This document shows, piece after piece, positions 55,491-64,000 of a DNA stretch of 64,000 nt. Below the pieces are notes generated by a model. That model worked only from the letters and a program-made list of their open reading frames with translations. It was not told the origin of the DNA and made no database searches. Location of the stretch: positions 28,206-92,205 of the forward strand of contig NZ_LR699116.1 of assembly GCF_902459475.1 (NCBI RefSeq). Direction: 5' to 3'. A program made the translations under genes and the position numbers. Position 1 is the first letter of the stretch; the number at the start of each line of letters is the position of its first letter. Origin of the DNA: Aquicella lusitana. GTDB lineage: Bacteria; Pseudomonadota; Gammaproteobacteria; DSM-16500.

Positions 55491-56624
55491 TTACTCATGA
55501 TATATAAATTCCTTCGGAATACTTAAATCTTCTATGATTTCAGGATGTTTCCCTACCCCATACTGATAATTTTTAAGCTGATAAACGTACGAAAGAACAA
55601 TCGCGACTGGTTTATATAATCCAGGATGTATTTCAGAACCCAGCTTTGTTGTAAAATAAATTGCGCGAGCTAAATCAGGCGCCTGATAGATCGATATTCC
55701 ATGTGAAATCGCTGCCTTCCTTATTTGGTACGCAATGATACCCTTGCCTTTTGCAATTACTTTTGGAGCTTTGTCTTTGCCGCTGTTATACTTTAGCGCA
55801 ACTGCATAATGGGTAGGATTGGTTATCACGACACTGGCTTTTGGTACGGAATAATTTATCCTTTGCTTGACCATGGCGAGTTGTTTAAGACGCATTTTTC
55901 GTTTCGATTCTACGCTTCCTTCTGTATCCTTTTGTTCATCTTTAACTTCCTGCAATGACATTTTTGCCTGTTGTTGATATCTAAAATAATGATATGCGAT
56001 ATCAAAGATAACTGTAAAAATAAGCGCTATGCAGAGGAACAAAATAAAATATTTTATTAAGTATTCAGATGCTGTTATGGCAGAAATAACCTGCAAATTC
56101 ATTAAACTAATAATATCATTGAGGTTGGATATGAGGAAAAAAGTTAGAATACATAAAAATATAGATGCTTTTACTATTGATCTTGCAATTTCAATTAATG
56201 CGTTTTTGTAGGAAAATAATTTACCTAAATTATTAGTTGGATTTAACTTTGACAGTTTGAACTGAATGGCATCAAGAGTAAAGTTCCAGCCTCCAAATAA
56301 AAAAGGGGAAAGAATTGCAACTACAAGCATGATAATAAAAATGGGCAACAATTGATAAAAATTAGCTAAGGCAATCTTTTTTAAAATTGCCCCGAGATAA
56401 TTAGCGTTATGAATCACATCAGGAATACTGGAAAATGCTAAAGAAAAGTTTTTTTTGATAGACATCATCAGCTGAGCTGACATTATAATTAGCATTGCTA
56501 CAGTCACGGTAAAAACCAACCCGCCAGATAAGTCGCGGGAGCGCATTACAATTCCCTGCTTGCGCAAATCGCTTATGTGTTTGCTAGTTGGTTGGTGCTG
56601 TTTTTCCTGCGCCTCATGGCTCAT
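55491..56624 (-). CDS. flhB: Flagellar export protein FlhB
   Basis: FlhB switches export specificity from rod/hook to filament proteins. The 377-residue protein has four membrane segments and the autocleavage motif NPTH in ASVVITNPTHYAVALKY. The cytoplasmic domain has the expected length. The N-terminus SHEAQEKQHQPTSKHISDLRK is typical. Specificity switching also needs FliK, which is not found in its usual position in this operon. Confidence 0.96.
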   Translation of the reverse strand: MSHEAQEKQHQPTSKHISDLRKQGIVMRSRDLSGGLVFTVTVAMLIIMSAQLMMSIKKNFSLAFSSIPDVIHNANYLGAILKKIALANFYQLLPIFIIMLVVAILSPFLFGGWNFTLDAIQFKLSKLNPTNNLGKLFSYKNALIEIARSIVKASIFLCILTFFLISNLNDIISLMNLQVISAITASEYLIKYFILFLCIALIFTVIFDIAYHYFRYQQQAKMSLQEVKDEQKDTEGSVESKRKMRLKQLAMVKQRINYSVPKASVVITNPTHYAVALKYNSGKDKAPKVIAKGKGIIAYQIRKAAISHGISIYQAPDLARAIYFTTKLGSEIHPGLYKPVAIVLSYVYQLKNYQYGVGKHPEIIEDLSIPKEFIYHE

Positions 56625-56628
56625 TCAA

Positions 56629-57408
56629 TCAACCTCCAGTCAACCATAATTGGAACTGCTTTAGTCCGCTCCCAATATATTCGACGCCATTTCCAACAAA
56701 CACTCCAAATGTGAGAAAAACAAATATCAATCCCAATATAATTGAAATGTTAATTCCTACTGAAAAAATATTAAATTGCGGTGCAAATCTACTCATCACC
56801 GCAATGGTCATATTCGTTATCAGCATTGCAATTATGATCGCAATTGATAACGACACACCTCCTGTAAAAATAATATTTGCATACTTCAAAATACCGATTA
56901 ATACATCGTTGGATATGTAATTTAAACTCACAGGTAATGATTTAAAACTCTCTAAGATTAAATTAATAACAATTAGATGCCCATTTAACAGCAAAAATAT
57001 CAGCATTGCTGCGTAGTTATAGAATAATGTTAATGCCGTTATTGATCCAAATCTCGGATCAATTAATGTAACCATTGAAAACCCTATTTGCGTCGATATT
57101 ATTTGGCCAAATGCCGTAAAAATCTCAAATATTATATTAAGAATTAACCCAGACACTATACCTATAACTACCTGAAAAATGATTTGCATCACCATGTTAG
57201 CAGAAAACAATGCATAATATGGCTTGAAATCCATAGATATTACTGCGATGTATGCCAGCAAAGATGATAGTCCAATTATTATTTTATTATTTACATAATC
57301 CCTCCGGAAAAACACAAACGAAGATAATAATGCAGATATCCTGGCTAATGCCAAAATAAATAAAACGAGCTTTTCATATGTTAATGGTATTAAGCTAATT
57401 ATATTCAT
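56629..57408 (-). CDS. fliR: Flagellar export gate protein FliR
   Basis: FliR completes the FliP-FliQ-FliR export gate. The 259-residue protein has about six hydrophobic segments and family blocks GLILNIIFEIFTAFGQIIST, QIGFSMVTLIDPRFG and FAPQFNIFSVGINISII. It lies 4 bp before flhB and 1 bp after fliQ. Its partner fliP is in locus A. Confidence 0.95.
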   Translation of the reverse strand: MNIISLIPLTYEKLVLFILALARISALLSSFVFFRRDYVNNKIIIGLSSLLAYIAVISMDFKPYYALFSANMVMQIIFQVVIGIVSGLILNIIFEIFTAFGQIISTQIGFSMVTLIDPRFGSITALTLFYNYAAMLIFLLLNGHLIVINLILESFKSLPVSLNYISNDVLIGILKYANIIFTGGVSLSIAIIIAMLITNMTIAVMSRFAPQFNIFSVGINISIILGLIFVFLTFGVFVGNGVEYIGSGLKQFQLWLTGG

Positions 57409-57409
57409 A

Positions 57410-57679
57410 TTATCTAATGAACAGCGCCAAATTGTCTAAATAATGGTGTGTAATTAAAATAAGTTTCTGCATTAACCACGGACTCAAAATAAACAGTAAT
57501 AAAAACATGACAATAAATTTTGGAATAAACGTGAGTGTCATTTCATTTATTTGTGTCGCCGCTTGAATTATTGACATAATTAGACTGATGGCGAGAACAG
57601 GCAGAGTGATAATACACACAGCTATCACAACATAGTAGAGCATTTGTTGCATTGCATTCAGTATATGTGTATCATTCAT
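57410..57679 (-). CDS. fliQ: Flagellar export gate protein FliQ
   Basis: An 89-residue protein with two membrane segments (VVIAVCIITLPVLAISLIMS, then IIQAATQINEMTLTFIPKF). This is the FliQ pattern. The ATG at 57,679 follows AAAGGAGAGAAC, a clear ribosome-binding site; a longer reading to 57,718 would run into fliJ. It overlaps the fliJ 3' end by 8 bp. fliK, commonly found between fliJ and fliQ-side genes, is absent here. Confidence 0.93.
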   Translation of the reverse strand: MNDTHILNAMQQMLYYVVIAVCIITLPVLAISLIMSIIQAATQINEMTLTFIPKFIVMFLLLFILSPWLMQKLILITHHYLDNLALFIR

Positions 57680-58115
57680 GTTCTCTCCTTTTATTGCTTG
57701 TTGCAGCAATACTATCAATCATTAATTGTTCATTTCTTAATTCTTTTAATGCGCTCTCAGCGTTTAATTTCTCCTCGAAGGACAGCATTAAATTTAATTT
57801 TTTGTCAAGGTTGCCAATTGTATCAAGCAAGGATAACTTCATTTTTTCTAACATAGTAATCTCAGATTCGGTGTGGTTAATAACATTGTCTATTTTCTTA
57901 ATAAACATGCGCATGTTCCCATGCAACCCAGGCATGGATTTGCTTAAATTAAAATTGTTAGAATTTAAATAATCAAATTGATATGACTGCATTTTTTTTA
58001 TTAATGATTGTTTGGTATTGATCTTACTATTTATCTTAGATAGTTCAGATAAATATTTTTTCTTTTCACATTTAATTGAATTTTCCAATATCTTTATTTG
58101 CCTCATGTCTTTCAT
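57672..58115 (-). CDS. fliJ: Flagellar export chaperone FliJ
   Basis: FliJ is a small coiled-coil protein that links the FliI ATPase ring to FlhA. The 147-residue product is a long helical hairpin rich in Lys, Glu and Leu (KCEKKKYLSELSKINSKINT, and a second helix around SALKELRNEQLMID). The sequence is weakly conserved in the family. Identification depends on coiled-coil character, size and position directly after fliI. Confidence 0.85.
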   Translation of the reverse strand: MKDMRQIKILENSIKCEKKKYLSELSKINSKINTKQSLIKKMQSYQFDYLNSNNFNLSKSMPGLHGNMRMFIKKIDNVINHTESEITMLEKMKLSLLDTIGNLDKKLNLMLSFEEKLNAESALKELRNEQLMIDSIAATSNKRREHE

Positions 58116-58117
58116 AA

Positions 58118-59464
58118 TTATCCTTGGCTAAATAGCCTTATAAGAAAATCTACACTTGATTTGATATCGCAAGATTCGTTGATGTTTTGAACCAGAAATT
58201 TTTCGAGATTATCTATGGATCTTATAGCCTCATCTATTATTTTATTCGCACCTGATTGATACATACCCACATTAATCAAGTCACGGTTTTGATTATATGC
58301 GCTATACAATTGTTTGAATTTATGTGAATAAGCTAGCTGGTTTTTATCTACTACAGCTGGCATTACACGGCTGATAGACTTTTCAATGTCAATCGCAGGG
58401 TAATGCCCAGCATCTGCCAGCGTGCGTGACAAGATAATATGACCATCGAGCACAGAACGTGCGTGATCACCAATTGGATCGTTATGGTCATCAGCTTCTA
58501 CAAGAACAGTATAAAACGCTGTAATTGATCCTCTTTCCTTTATACCGTTTCCTGACCGTTCAACTAATTGTGATATCTTTGCAAACACTGAAGGTGTAAA
58601 TCCTTTGGTAGCTGGCAGCTCTCCTATTGAAAGTGAGATTTCTCTTTGGGCCTGTGCATAACGGGTCAGTGAGTCGAGAATGAGCAACACATCCAGTCCT
58701 TTATCTCTAAAATATTCGGCAATTGTAGTTGCCAAAACCGCGCCATTAACACGCATTAGCGGTGAGGTATCAGCTGGTGCAGCGACTACGACTGATCGTG
58801 CCAAACCACTTTCACCAAGATTTTCTTCTATAAACTCCTTTACTTCACGTCCTCGCTCACCAATTAATCCTACGACAACCACATCGGCACTTGTAAAGCG
58901 GGTCATCATTCCTAGCAATACACTTTTACCGACTCCACTTCCCGAAAATATTCCCAGTCTTTGTCCTTTACTGACGGTCAATAGTGCATTGATTGCACGT
59001 ATTCCAACATCAAGTGGTTCACTAATTTTTCGTCTTGCGAGTGGATTAATCGGTTTACTTACTAGAGGATAGTATTCATAGCAGCCTGTTTTCCCTTTCC
59101 CGTCAATTGGATTTCCGGCTGCGTCTATGACTCTGCCCAGTAGTTTCTCGCCTATACATGCGTGGTTTAATCTGGAAATCGGTACCACGGAAGCTCCCTG
59201 CTTTAATCCGTCAGTATGTTCAAGCGCCATTAAATATGTTGTATTTTCTGCAAAACCAATCACTTCTGCATTTATCACCACTCCGTCAGCCGAGGAGATT
59301 TGGCAAATGGTTCCTAGTGGAACGGCAAGATTTGACGCCTCAATTTTCATACCTGTAATACGGGTAATCTTCCCTGATACGATAACCGGAATAGGTGCCT
59401 CAGCCAACTTATTGAGGTTGGCATAGTGATTTTTAATTTTCTGCTTCATTAAAATGTCAATCAT
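58118..59464 (-). CDS. fliI: Flagellar export ATPase FliI
   Basis: The ATPase of the flagellar export apparatus, related to F1-beta. Walker A is GIFSGSGVGKSVLL, Walker B is VLLILDSLTRYAQAQREI, and the VGLIGERGREVKEF block is intact. Start ATG 59,464 overlaps the fliH stop as ATGA and has AAGG 8 nt upstream; the GTG at 59,473 is less likely. The 448-residue length is normal. Confidence 0.97.
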   Translation of the reverse strand: MIDILMKQKIKNHYANLNKLAEAPIPVIVSGKITRITGMKIEASNLAVPLGTICQISSADGVVINAEVIGFAENTTYLMALEHTDGLKQGASVVPISRLNHACIGEKLLGRVIDAAGNPIDGKGKTGCYEYYPLVSKPINPLARRKISEPLDVGIRAINALLTVSKGQRLGIFSGSGVGKSVLLGMMTRFTSADVVVVGLIGERGREVKEFIEENLGESGLARSVVVAAPADTSPLMRVNGAVLATTIAEYFRDKGLDVLLILDSLTRYAQAQREISLSIGELPATKGFTPSVFAKISQLVERSGNGIKERGSITAFYTVLVEADDHNDPIGDHARSVLDGHIILSRTLADAGHYPAIDIEKSISRVMPAVVDKNQLAYSHKFKQLYSAYNQNRDLINVGMYQSGANKIIDEAIRSIDNLEKFLVQNINESCDIKSSVDFLIRLFSQG

Positions 59465-60054
59465 CTTTTGCACCTTATCACCCTATCAATGCGCTCATTG
59501 AGTAATGAATGAATTTCGCCTTTATTTGATTTAATAATTAAATCACCATCTACTAATGACGAGTCTACTCGCAAATTTAAATTGTGAGCCTCATCAAACA
59601 AGCGGTTATAGTCAGATTGGGATAAATAAATTGTTATTAATCCACCTTTCTCTTGAATCGACTCACTTAATGTATTAATAATTTTTATTAATAACTTTGG
59701 ATCAGATTTGATTTCTTTGTAAATTAAATTCTTTACCGTTTTTTTTATAATTTGATTAATAATTTCAATTAAATCATCGTCAATTACTGATAATGGACGC
59801 TCAAGCTGTTTTAACATATTGTCCACGATAGCTATTTTTTTTTCATATTCAGCCTTAATCATTTCTATTTCCAATTTTTTGGCCTGATTTTCAATTATCA
59901 TTTTTTCAATATGTTCATTTTGATTTTCATTATCAATAATTTTGTTTTTTTCCTGTGGTTTCTTATCATTCGGCTGAATTGAAAGTTCAATTTTAGGAAA
60001 AATCCATTCATTTTCATTTTCTATGAAAATATCTTCCATGATTATTTTATTCAT
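59461..60054 (-). CDS. fliH: Flagellar export ATPase regulator FliH
   Basis: FliH holds FliI and ties it to FliN in the C-ring. The 197-residue protein has an N-terminal acidic region with Trp/Phe residues (NEWIFPKIELS). A long Lys/Glu coiled coil (residues ~45-95) and a C-terminal globular domain follow (LIKIINTLSESIQEKGGLIT, DLIIKSNKGEIHSLLNERID). It overlaps fliI by 4 bp and follows fliG by 7 bp. Confidence 0.92.
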   Translation of the reverse strand: MNKIIMEDIFIENENEWIFPKIELSIQPNDKKPQEKNKIIDNENQNEHIEKMIIENQAKKLEIEMIKAEYEKKIAIVDNMLKQLERPLSVIDDDLIEIINQIIKKTVKNLIYKEIKSDPKLLIKIINTLSESIQEKGGLITIYLSQSDYNRLFDEAHNLNLRVDSSLVDGDLIIKSNKGEIHSLLNERIDRVIRCKR

Positions 60055-60061
60055 ATAATCC

Positions 60062-61063
60062 TCAGTACACGATGTCTGAATTGGTCTTCATGGATAAAAC
60101 TATTTTTTCTTCCTGGTCCAGCTTCTTAGCAGTGCGTATTATATTCTTTTGCGCATCAAGCACATGAGCTAGCTTGACAGGGCCCTTAGATTCAAGATCG
60201 TCACGAAGTATCTCGGCTGATTTAGCCGACATATTCTGGAAGAAAATTTCTTTAACACGATCATCAACCCCTTTGAGGGCGATAACTAAATCTTCATTTT
60301 TGACTTCACTAAGTAGGATTTGCAGGCTTTTTTTGTCCAACTCGGCCAATCGCTGAAATGGAAACATTTTATCTTGGATTTTTTCGCCTAAATCCTTATC
60401 CTCGTTCGTCAACTCGGCCATGATTTGGCGTTCAGTCTCACTGTCTAGGTAAGAGACAATGTTGGCAACTGTTTCTAATCCATCTACACTAATTATATTA
60501 TTTCGCTCAGAGCTCTCTAGTTGCCGTTGAAAATAAACAGCTACAGCATCAATTGCAAACCTAGATATGTAACCCAAATTTGTCATTCGCTTAAATACTT
60601 GGTTCTGCATTTCTTTAGGCATTGCCTTGATTAATTTAGTACCGTGTTCACTGCTGATATTATTGAACACGATAATTACAAATGCTGTTATAATTTGCGG
60701 ATGTTCATCCTGAATAAGGTGAACAATACTATCCATCGGTTGTTCTCTTATTAACTCCAGCCAGCTATCTTTGTCAGGGTTGGCACCTTGAATAAATACG
60801 CCCCCACCTTTGCTGCCTACGGCTGTAAGTAACGTATTTTTTATCATTTCTTTTTCAGAAATATCAATTCCTGAACTATTATTTGACTCCGTAAAAAATT
60901 CATTAATTGCGCGAATTAGATCTTCTTCCGTGATTGAATCAATGTTATTAATTGCATCAATGATCGCTTTAACCTCTCTTGGATTCATGCTTTTTAATAT
61001 TTCAGCAGCGGCCTTTTCGCCTACACCCAATAATATAATTGCTGCGTTTCTTATCTTGTCCAT
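60062..61063 (-). CDS. fliG: Flagellar motor switch protein FliG
   Basis: FliG is the rotor protein that contacts MotA. The 333-residue product has the three domains of the family: N-terminal (AAIILLGVGEKAAAEILKSM), the middle armadillo domain with the EHPQ motif (IQDEHPQIITAFVIIVFN), and a C-terminal domain with the charged helix for torque (KGVDDRVKEIFFQNMSAKSA, EILRDDLESKG). It is 3 bp after fliF. Confidence 0.97.
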   Translation of the reverse strand: MDKIRNAAIILLGVGEKAAAEILKSMNPREVKAIIDAINNIDSITEEDLIRAINEFFTESNNSSGIDISEKEMIKNTLLTAVGSKGGGVFIQGANPDKDSWLELIREQPMDSIVHLIQDEHPQIITAFVIIVFNNISSEHGTKLIKAMPKEMQNQVFKRMTNLGYISRFAIDAVAVYFQRQLESSERNNIISVDGLETVANIVSYLDSETERQIMAELTNEDKDLGEKIQDKMFPFQRLAELDKKSLQILLSEVKNEDLVIALKGVDDRVKEIFFQNMSAKSAEILRDDLESKGPVKLAHVLDAQKNIIRTAKKLDQEEKIVLSMKTNSDIVY

Positions 61064-61066
61064 AGA

Positions 61067-62641
61067 TTATTTCCTGACCCAACCTTTAATAATAAGTGCT
61101 ACTTTATTTGGCTCATTTGCCGCTAACTGTTTCAATTGATCAATCCCATCTTTTTTTAATTTGTGCATTCTGTTTACGCTATTCTCGTCATTGCTCTCTT
61201 CATCTGCTACAAATACACTTTTTTGTTTTGCTTGGTTTATTGTTGCTGCGTAATTAGATAATTTACGGTAAATGATAAACAAAAATGCGAACCCGAGAAT
61301 TATTCCTATGATTTTCTTGGCCACATCCCAGAACCACGGCATTTCCCATACTTGAACTTGAACGTTAGGAATTTCCTCTTTTACCTGTGAGTAAACACTA
61401 TTCACAACCGTAACTTTATCACCTCTTTTTTCGTCATAACCGATAACCGCCTTAACTAATTCAGTAATTTTAGTGATTTTATCTTGCGCCACAGGCTTGC
61501 TAATGTATTTTTTTGTTTTAGGATCTAAAATGATTTCATTGTCAACAACGACAGCTACAGAAATATTTTTTATTTGAGCTACGTTCATTCTTTTATAACT
61601 TACATATTTTGATGCGTTATAATTTTTTGTGCTTTGAGACCGCTTTTGTCCCCCTGTTGCCTGACTTTGTGGTGTGTTTTTTGAACCTTCTTCTGGTGGG
61701 GAATTTGAAAGTGATCCGGGAGGGCCAGATGCACCAGAAGTTTCATTTTGTTCAATATTGCTTTGTTCGCTGATCAACACTGTTTTATTTGGATCGTATT
61801 CCTCTTGAGCCTGCTCGTGCTGAGTAAAATCAATGTCTGCGTTGACTCTTACAATGACTTTATTTGCTCCCAATAGTGGAACTATCATTGATTCTATTCT
61901 TTTTTCATAATAATTTTGAATATTATTTTGATAATTTAACTGTGCTGCGCTGTAAATCGAGTTTTGATCCATACCATCTGACAAAAAATGGCCATATTGA
62001 TCAGTAATCGCGATATCTTTTGGATCCAGACCTGGTACACTATCAGCAACAATCTGAATGATTGAACGAATTTTTTCCTTGTTTGAAGAAAAACCAGGCG
62101 AAATATTTAATACAACAGACGCTGTTACTTTATTATTTTCATCAGCAAACACATTATTCCTTGGAACGGCAATATGAACACGTGCACCGGAGACACCTTC
62201 TATGCTGCTAATTGTTTTCGATATTTCATTTTCCAATGCGCGCAAGTAACGTGCATTCTCAATAAATTGACTATTGGTAAGCGCATTTTGCTCGTTAAGA
62301 AAAGAATAATTAAATCCATCATCCTTTGGTATACCTGCTGCATTCAATTTGAGTCGTGCCATTTCTATGTCATTTGCTGGCACGAGTATTAGCCCATTTC
62401 TGTCATCAATTTTATAACTAATTCTTGCTTTTTCCAGTGTATCAGCAATGGATGCCATATTTTTTTGACTAATCTGGTAGTCAAGCGGCCTATATATTGG
62501 CTCTGATATTGACCGGTATAAAGTTATTCCAAGAGCCACGCTTACAGCAATGCCAACCATAAAAAACAATTGCCTGAATGTACCTGGTTGGAACACTGAC
62601 ACGAATGAGTTAACGTATTTATTATTTGATGATCGTTCCAT
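61067..62641 (-). CDS. fliF: Flagellar MS-ring protein FliF
   Basis: FliF forms the MS ring in the inner membrane. The 524-residue protein has an N-terminal membrane segment (residues ~25-45) and ring-building motifs (LVPANDIEMARLKLNAAGIP, GVSGARVHIAVPRNNVF). A long disordered Ser/Pro/Gly-rich loop lies at ~300-345, with a second membrane segment at ~440-460. The C-terminal FliG-binding tail ends KVALIIKGWVRK. Confidence 0.97.
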   Translation of the reverse strand: MERSSNNKYVNSFVSVFQPGTFRQLFFMVGIAVSVALGITLYRSISEPIYRPLDYQISQKNMASIADTLEKARISYKIDDRNGLILVPANDIEMARLKLNAAGIPKDDGFNYSFLNEQNALTNSQFIENARYLRALENEISKTISSIEGVSGARVHIAVPRNNVFADENNKVTASVVLNISPGFSSNKEKIRSIIQIVADSVPGLDPKDIAITDQYGHFLSDGMDQNSIYSAAQLNYQNNIQNYYEKRIESMIVPLLGANKVIVRVNADIDFTQHEQAQEEYDPNKTVLISEQSNIEQNETSGASGPPGSLSNSPPEEGSKNTPQSQATGGQKRSQSTKNYNASKYVSYKRMNVAQIKNISVAVVVDNEIILDPKTKKYISKPVAQDKITKITELVKAVIGYDEKRGDKVTVVNSVYSQVKEEIPNVQVQVWEMPWFWDVAKKIIGIILGFAFLFIIYRKLSNYAATINQAKQKSVFVADEESNDENSVNRMHKLKKDGIDQLKQLAANEPNKVALIIKGWVRK

Positions 62642-62664
62642 AAGTATTTAATCCATTAAGAATA

Positions 62665-63018
62665 TTATACCGGCATATTCATTATTTCTTTATATGCCTC
62701 CAATATCTTATTTCTGACCGTTAGCAATCCTTCAAACGCAAGCTTTGATTTTTGCGAAGCAACGATAAGTTGCGACAATGAAACCTGGCTATCACCAGCT
62801 ACATATGCAGATTTCATTTTTTCAGCTTCCGTTTGCGTCTGATTCACTTGTGAGATGGCGTTTTTAACTGTCGACAAAATCTCATCAAATCCGCCTTTCT
62901 CTGCTACTTTGTTTGTTTCGGAAAATATCTTTGATTTGTTTGATAGTTCACGTATTTTTGAAAGCATTTCATTTATATCTGCTCTGGTTGCGCCCACATT
63001 GTTAATATCCATATTCAA
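62665..63018 (-). CDS. fliE: Flagellar hook-basal body protein FliE
   Basis: FliE connects the MS ring to the rod. The 117-residue product has the conserved C-terminal pattern of the family: SLSQLIVASQKSKLAFEGLL, TVRNKILEAYKEIMNMPV. Only 10 bp separate it from the upstream sigma-54 activator gene, so the operon seems to start further right. Confidence 0.94.
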   Translation of the reverse strand: MNMDINNVGATRADINEMLSKIRELSNKSKIFSETNKVAEKGGFDEILSTVKNAISQVNQTQTEAEKMKSAYVAGDSQVSLSQLIVASQKSKLAFEGLLTVRNKILEAYKEIMNMPV

Positions 63019-63028
63019 TCCCTTCTCT

Positions 63029-64000
63029 TTAAGGAACTTTTATTCCGCTTAATTTTAATTTTGAAATTTTATATCTTAATGTTCTTGGACTAATGTTTAA
63101 TTTTCTTGCTGCCACATGCCGCCGCCCGTCTGATTCTTTTAAAACATCAAGAATAACTTTTGCCTCGGTTGCTTTCATTTTTGAATCAAACTCGCCTTTA
63201 CTATTATTCTGTTCTATTTGATATTCATCCAGTTCAATATGAATCTCGTCAATAACATCGTCATTCGTCATGATCAATGTTCTATGTATTAGGTTTTCTA
63301 ACTCTCTGATATTTCCAGGCCATGGATAATTTAATATTTTTTCTTGCGCACGTGTTGTCAACACAGGAGGAATTTTTCCCAAAACTATTGAGTATTTTTT
63401 GATGAAAAAATTTGTTAATGGTATAATGTCTTGCTTTCTATTTCTCAACGGAAGGCAGTATACGGGTATAACATTTAACCTGTAATACAAATCACTACGA
63501 AAATTACCCGTCACTACTTGTTGTTGAATGTCGCGATTTGTTGCAGCAATGATTCGTGTATTGATATTTATCAATCCCTTGCCGCCTAGTCTTTCCACTT
63601 TTCTTTCTTGCAGTACACGCAATAACTTTGCTTGGAGGGCAAGCGGTAGCTCAGTAACTTCATCCAGTAACAGTGTGCCATTATTGGCTTGTTCAAATTT
63701 TCCCTGATATGCATTTATTGCGCCTGTAAATGCCCCTTTTTCATAGCCAAACAACATGGATTCAATCATATTTTCAGGTAATGCCGCGCAGTTAACCGTA
63801 ATATAGGGCCCACTGCTAAAATAAGAGTTTTGATGTATGTATCGTGCAATTAATTCTTTTCCTACGCCTGTTTCCCCGTTTATTAATATCGTTGCGCTGC
63901 TTTTTGCTGCCTTTCGTGCCATCTCCAGCATTGTCTTGCTGCGTGGATCTTCAGCAATTAACAATAGATCTACTGGTTTAGACTCTAAATCATCCATCAT
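63029..64000 (-). CDS. Sigma-54-dependent activator, FleR/FlrC-like (5' end may lie outside window)
   Basis: The visible 323 residues hold a full AAA+ sigma-54 interaction domain: Walker A GETGVGKE, the sigma-54 loop GAFTGA, Walker B LLLDEVTEL and arginine-finger region NFRSDLYYRLNVIPV. It ends in a Fis-type helix-turn-helix (GRRHVAARKLNISPRTLRYK). FleR/FlrC proteins normally carry an N-terminal receiver domain. The ATG at 63,998-64,000 touches the window edge, so that domain may be cut off. It is the probable activator of the flgI sigma-54 promoter in locus A. Confidence 0.92.
   Translation of the reverse strand: MMDDLESKPVDLLLIAEDPRSKTMLEMARKAAKSSATILINGETGVGKELIARYIHQNSYFSSGPYITVNCAALPENMIESMLFGYEKGAFTGAINAYQGKFEQANNGTLLLDEVTELPLALQAKLLRVLQERKVERLGGKGLININTRIIAATNRDIQQQVVTGNFRSDLYYRLNVIPVYCLPLRNRKQDIIPLTNFFIKKYSIVLGKIPPVLTTRAQEKILNYPWPGNIRELENLIHRTLIMTNDDVIDEIHIELDEYQIEQNNSKGEFDSKMKATEAKVILDVLKESDGRRHVAARKLNISPRTLRYKISKLKLSGIKVP

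Noticed and set aside
1..64000. CRISPR array, rRNA or tRNA genes
   Set aside because: No regularly spaced short repeats and no recognisable tRNA or rRNA sequence were seen on either strand; the only long repeats are the six IS copies.

Overview
The window comes from an AT-rich, flagellated, Gram-negative gammaproteobacterium. Its mix of genes most resembles the Legionellales (Legionella/Coxiella/Aquicella/Berkiella-like). It has two sigma-54/sigma-28-controlled flagellar loci. Between them lies an accessory region carrying eukaryotic-like, effector-type proteins: a U-box protein, an OTU-like cysteine protease candidate, two divergent Ser/Thr kinases and an RCC1-repeat protein. The genus is an inference; no rRNA or tRNA gene is visible to fix it.

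Layout. (1) 1-12,329, plus strand: flagellar locus A, in the order flgK(partial)-flgL-fliM-fliN-fliO-fliP-rpoN-flgI-flgJ-flgM-flgN-flgA-motA-motB. A near-perfect sigma-54 promoter precedes flgI, and a good sigma-28 promoter overlaps the flgJ stop codon and precedes flgM. (2) 12,348-14,516: a PepSY protein, a LysR-type regulator and a HIT protein. (3) 14,581-48,884: accessory region with six copies of one 1,208-bp IS481-family element. All six are flanked by perfect 7-bp target duplications. Two copies split genes (a ThDP enzyme and an RCC1 protein), one alters only the last codons of the U-box gene, and one sits at the stop codon of the last gene of flagellar locus B. The region also holds a cupin, two kinases, a broken resolvase, an IS256-like remnant, a VapBC module, a CopA-CopB fusion, a translationally coupled SnoaL-GNAT-nitrilase operon, a quinol-type nitric oxide reductase, a DUF1460 hydrolase, a CapA-like protein, a host-attachment-family protein, a WGR protein and an MFS/HD deletion fusion. 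(4) 48,887-64,000, minus strand: flagellar locus B, read from the right as fleR/flrC-like(partial)-fliE-F-G-H-I-J-Q-R-flhB-flhA-flhF(short)-flhG-fliA-large HAD protein.

How it fits together. Locus B supplies the sigma-54 activator, the MS ring, rotor FliG, most of the export apparatus and sigma-28. Locus A supplies FliM/N/O/P, RpoN itself, the P ring, the rod/hook-filament junction, anti-sigma-28 FlgM and the motor. The two loci point towards each other, and the accessory region fills the gap between their 3' ends. FlhF is reduced to its N-terminal part with no GTPase domain. No fliK lies between fliJ and fliQ, and fliL, fliC/D/S and flgB-H are not in the window.

The accessory region is decaying: there are several pseudogenes and remnants, and one IS family has expanded recently. 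The most promising new biology is the group of effector-like genes, the atypical kinases, the GTPase-less FlhF, the CopA-CopB fusion, and the translational-control hairpin and target preference of the IS element.
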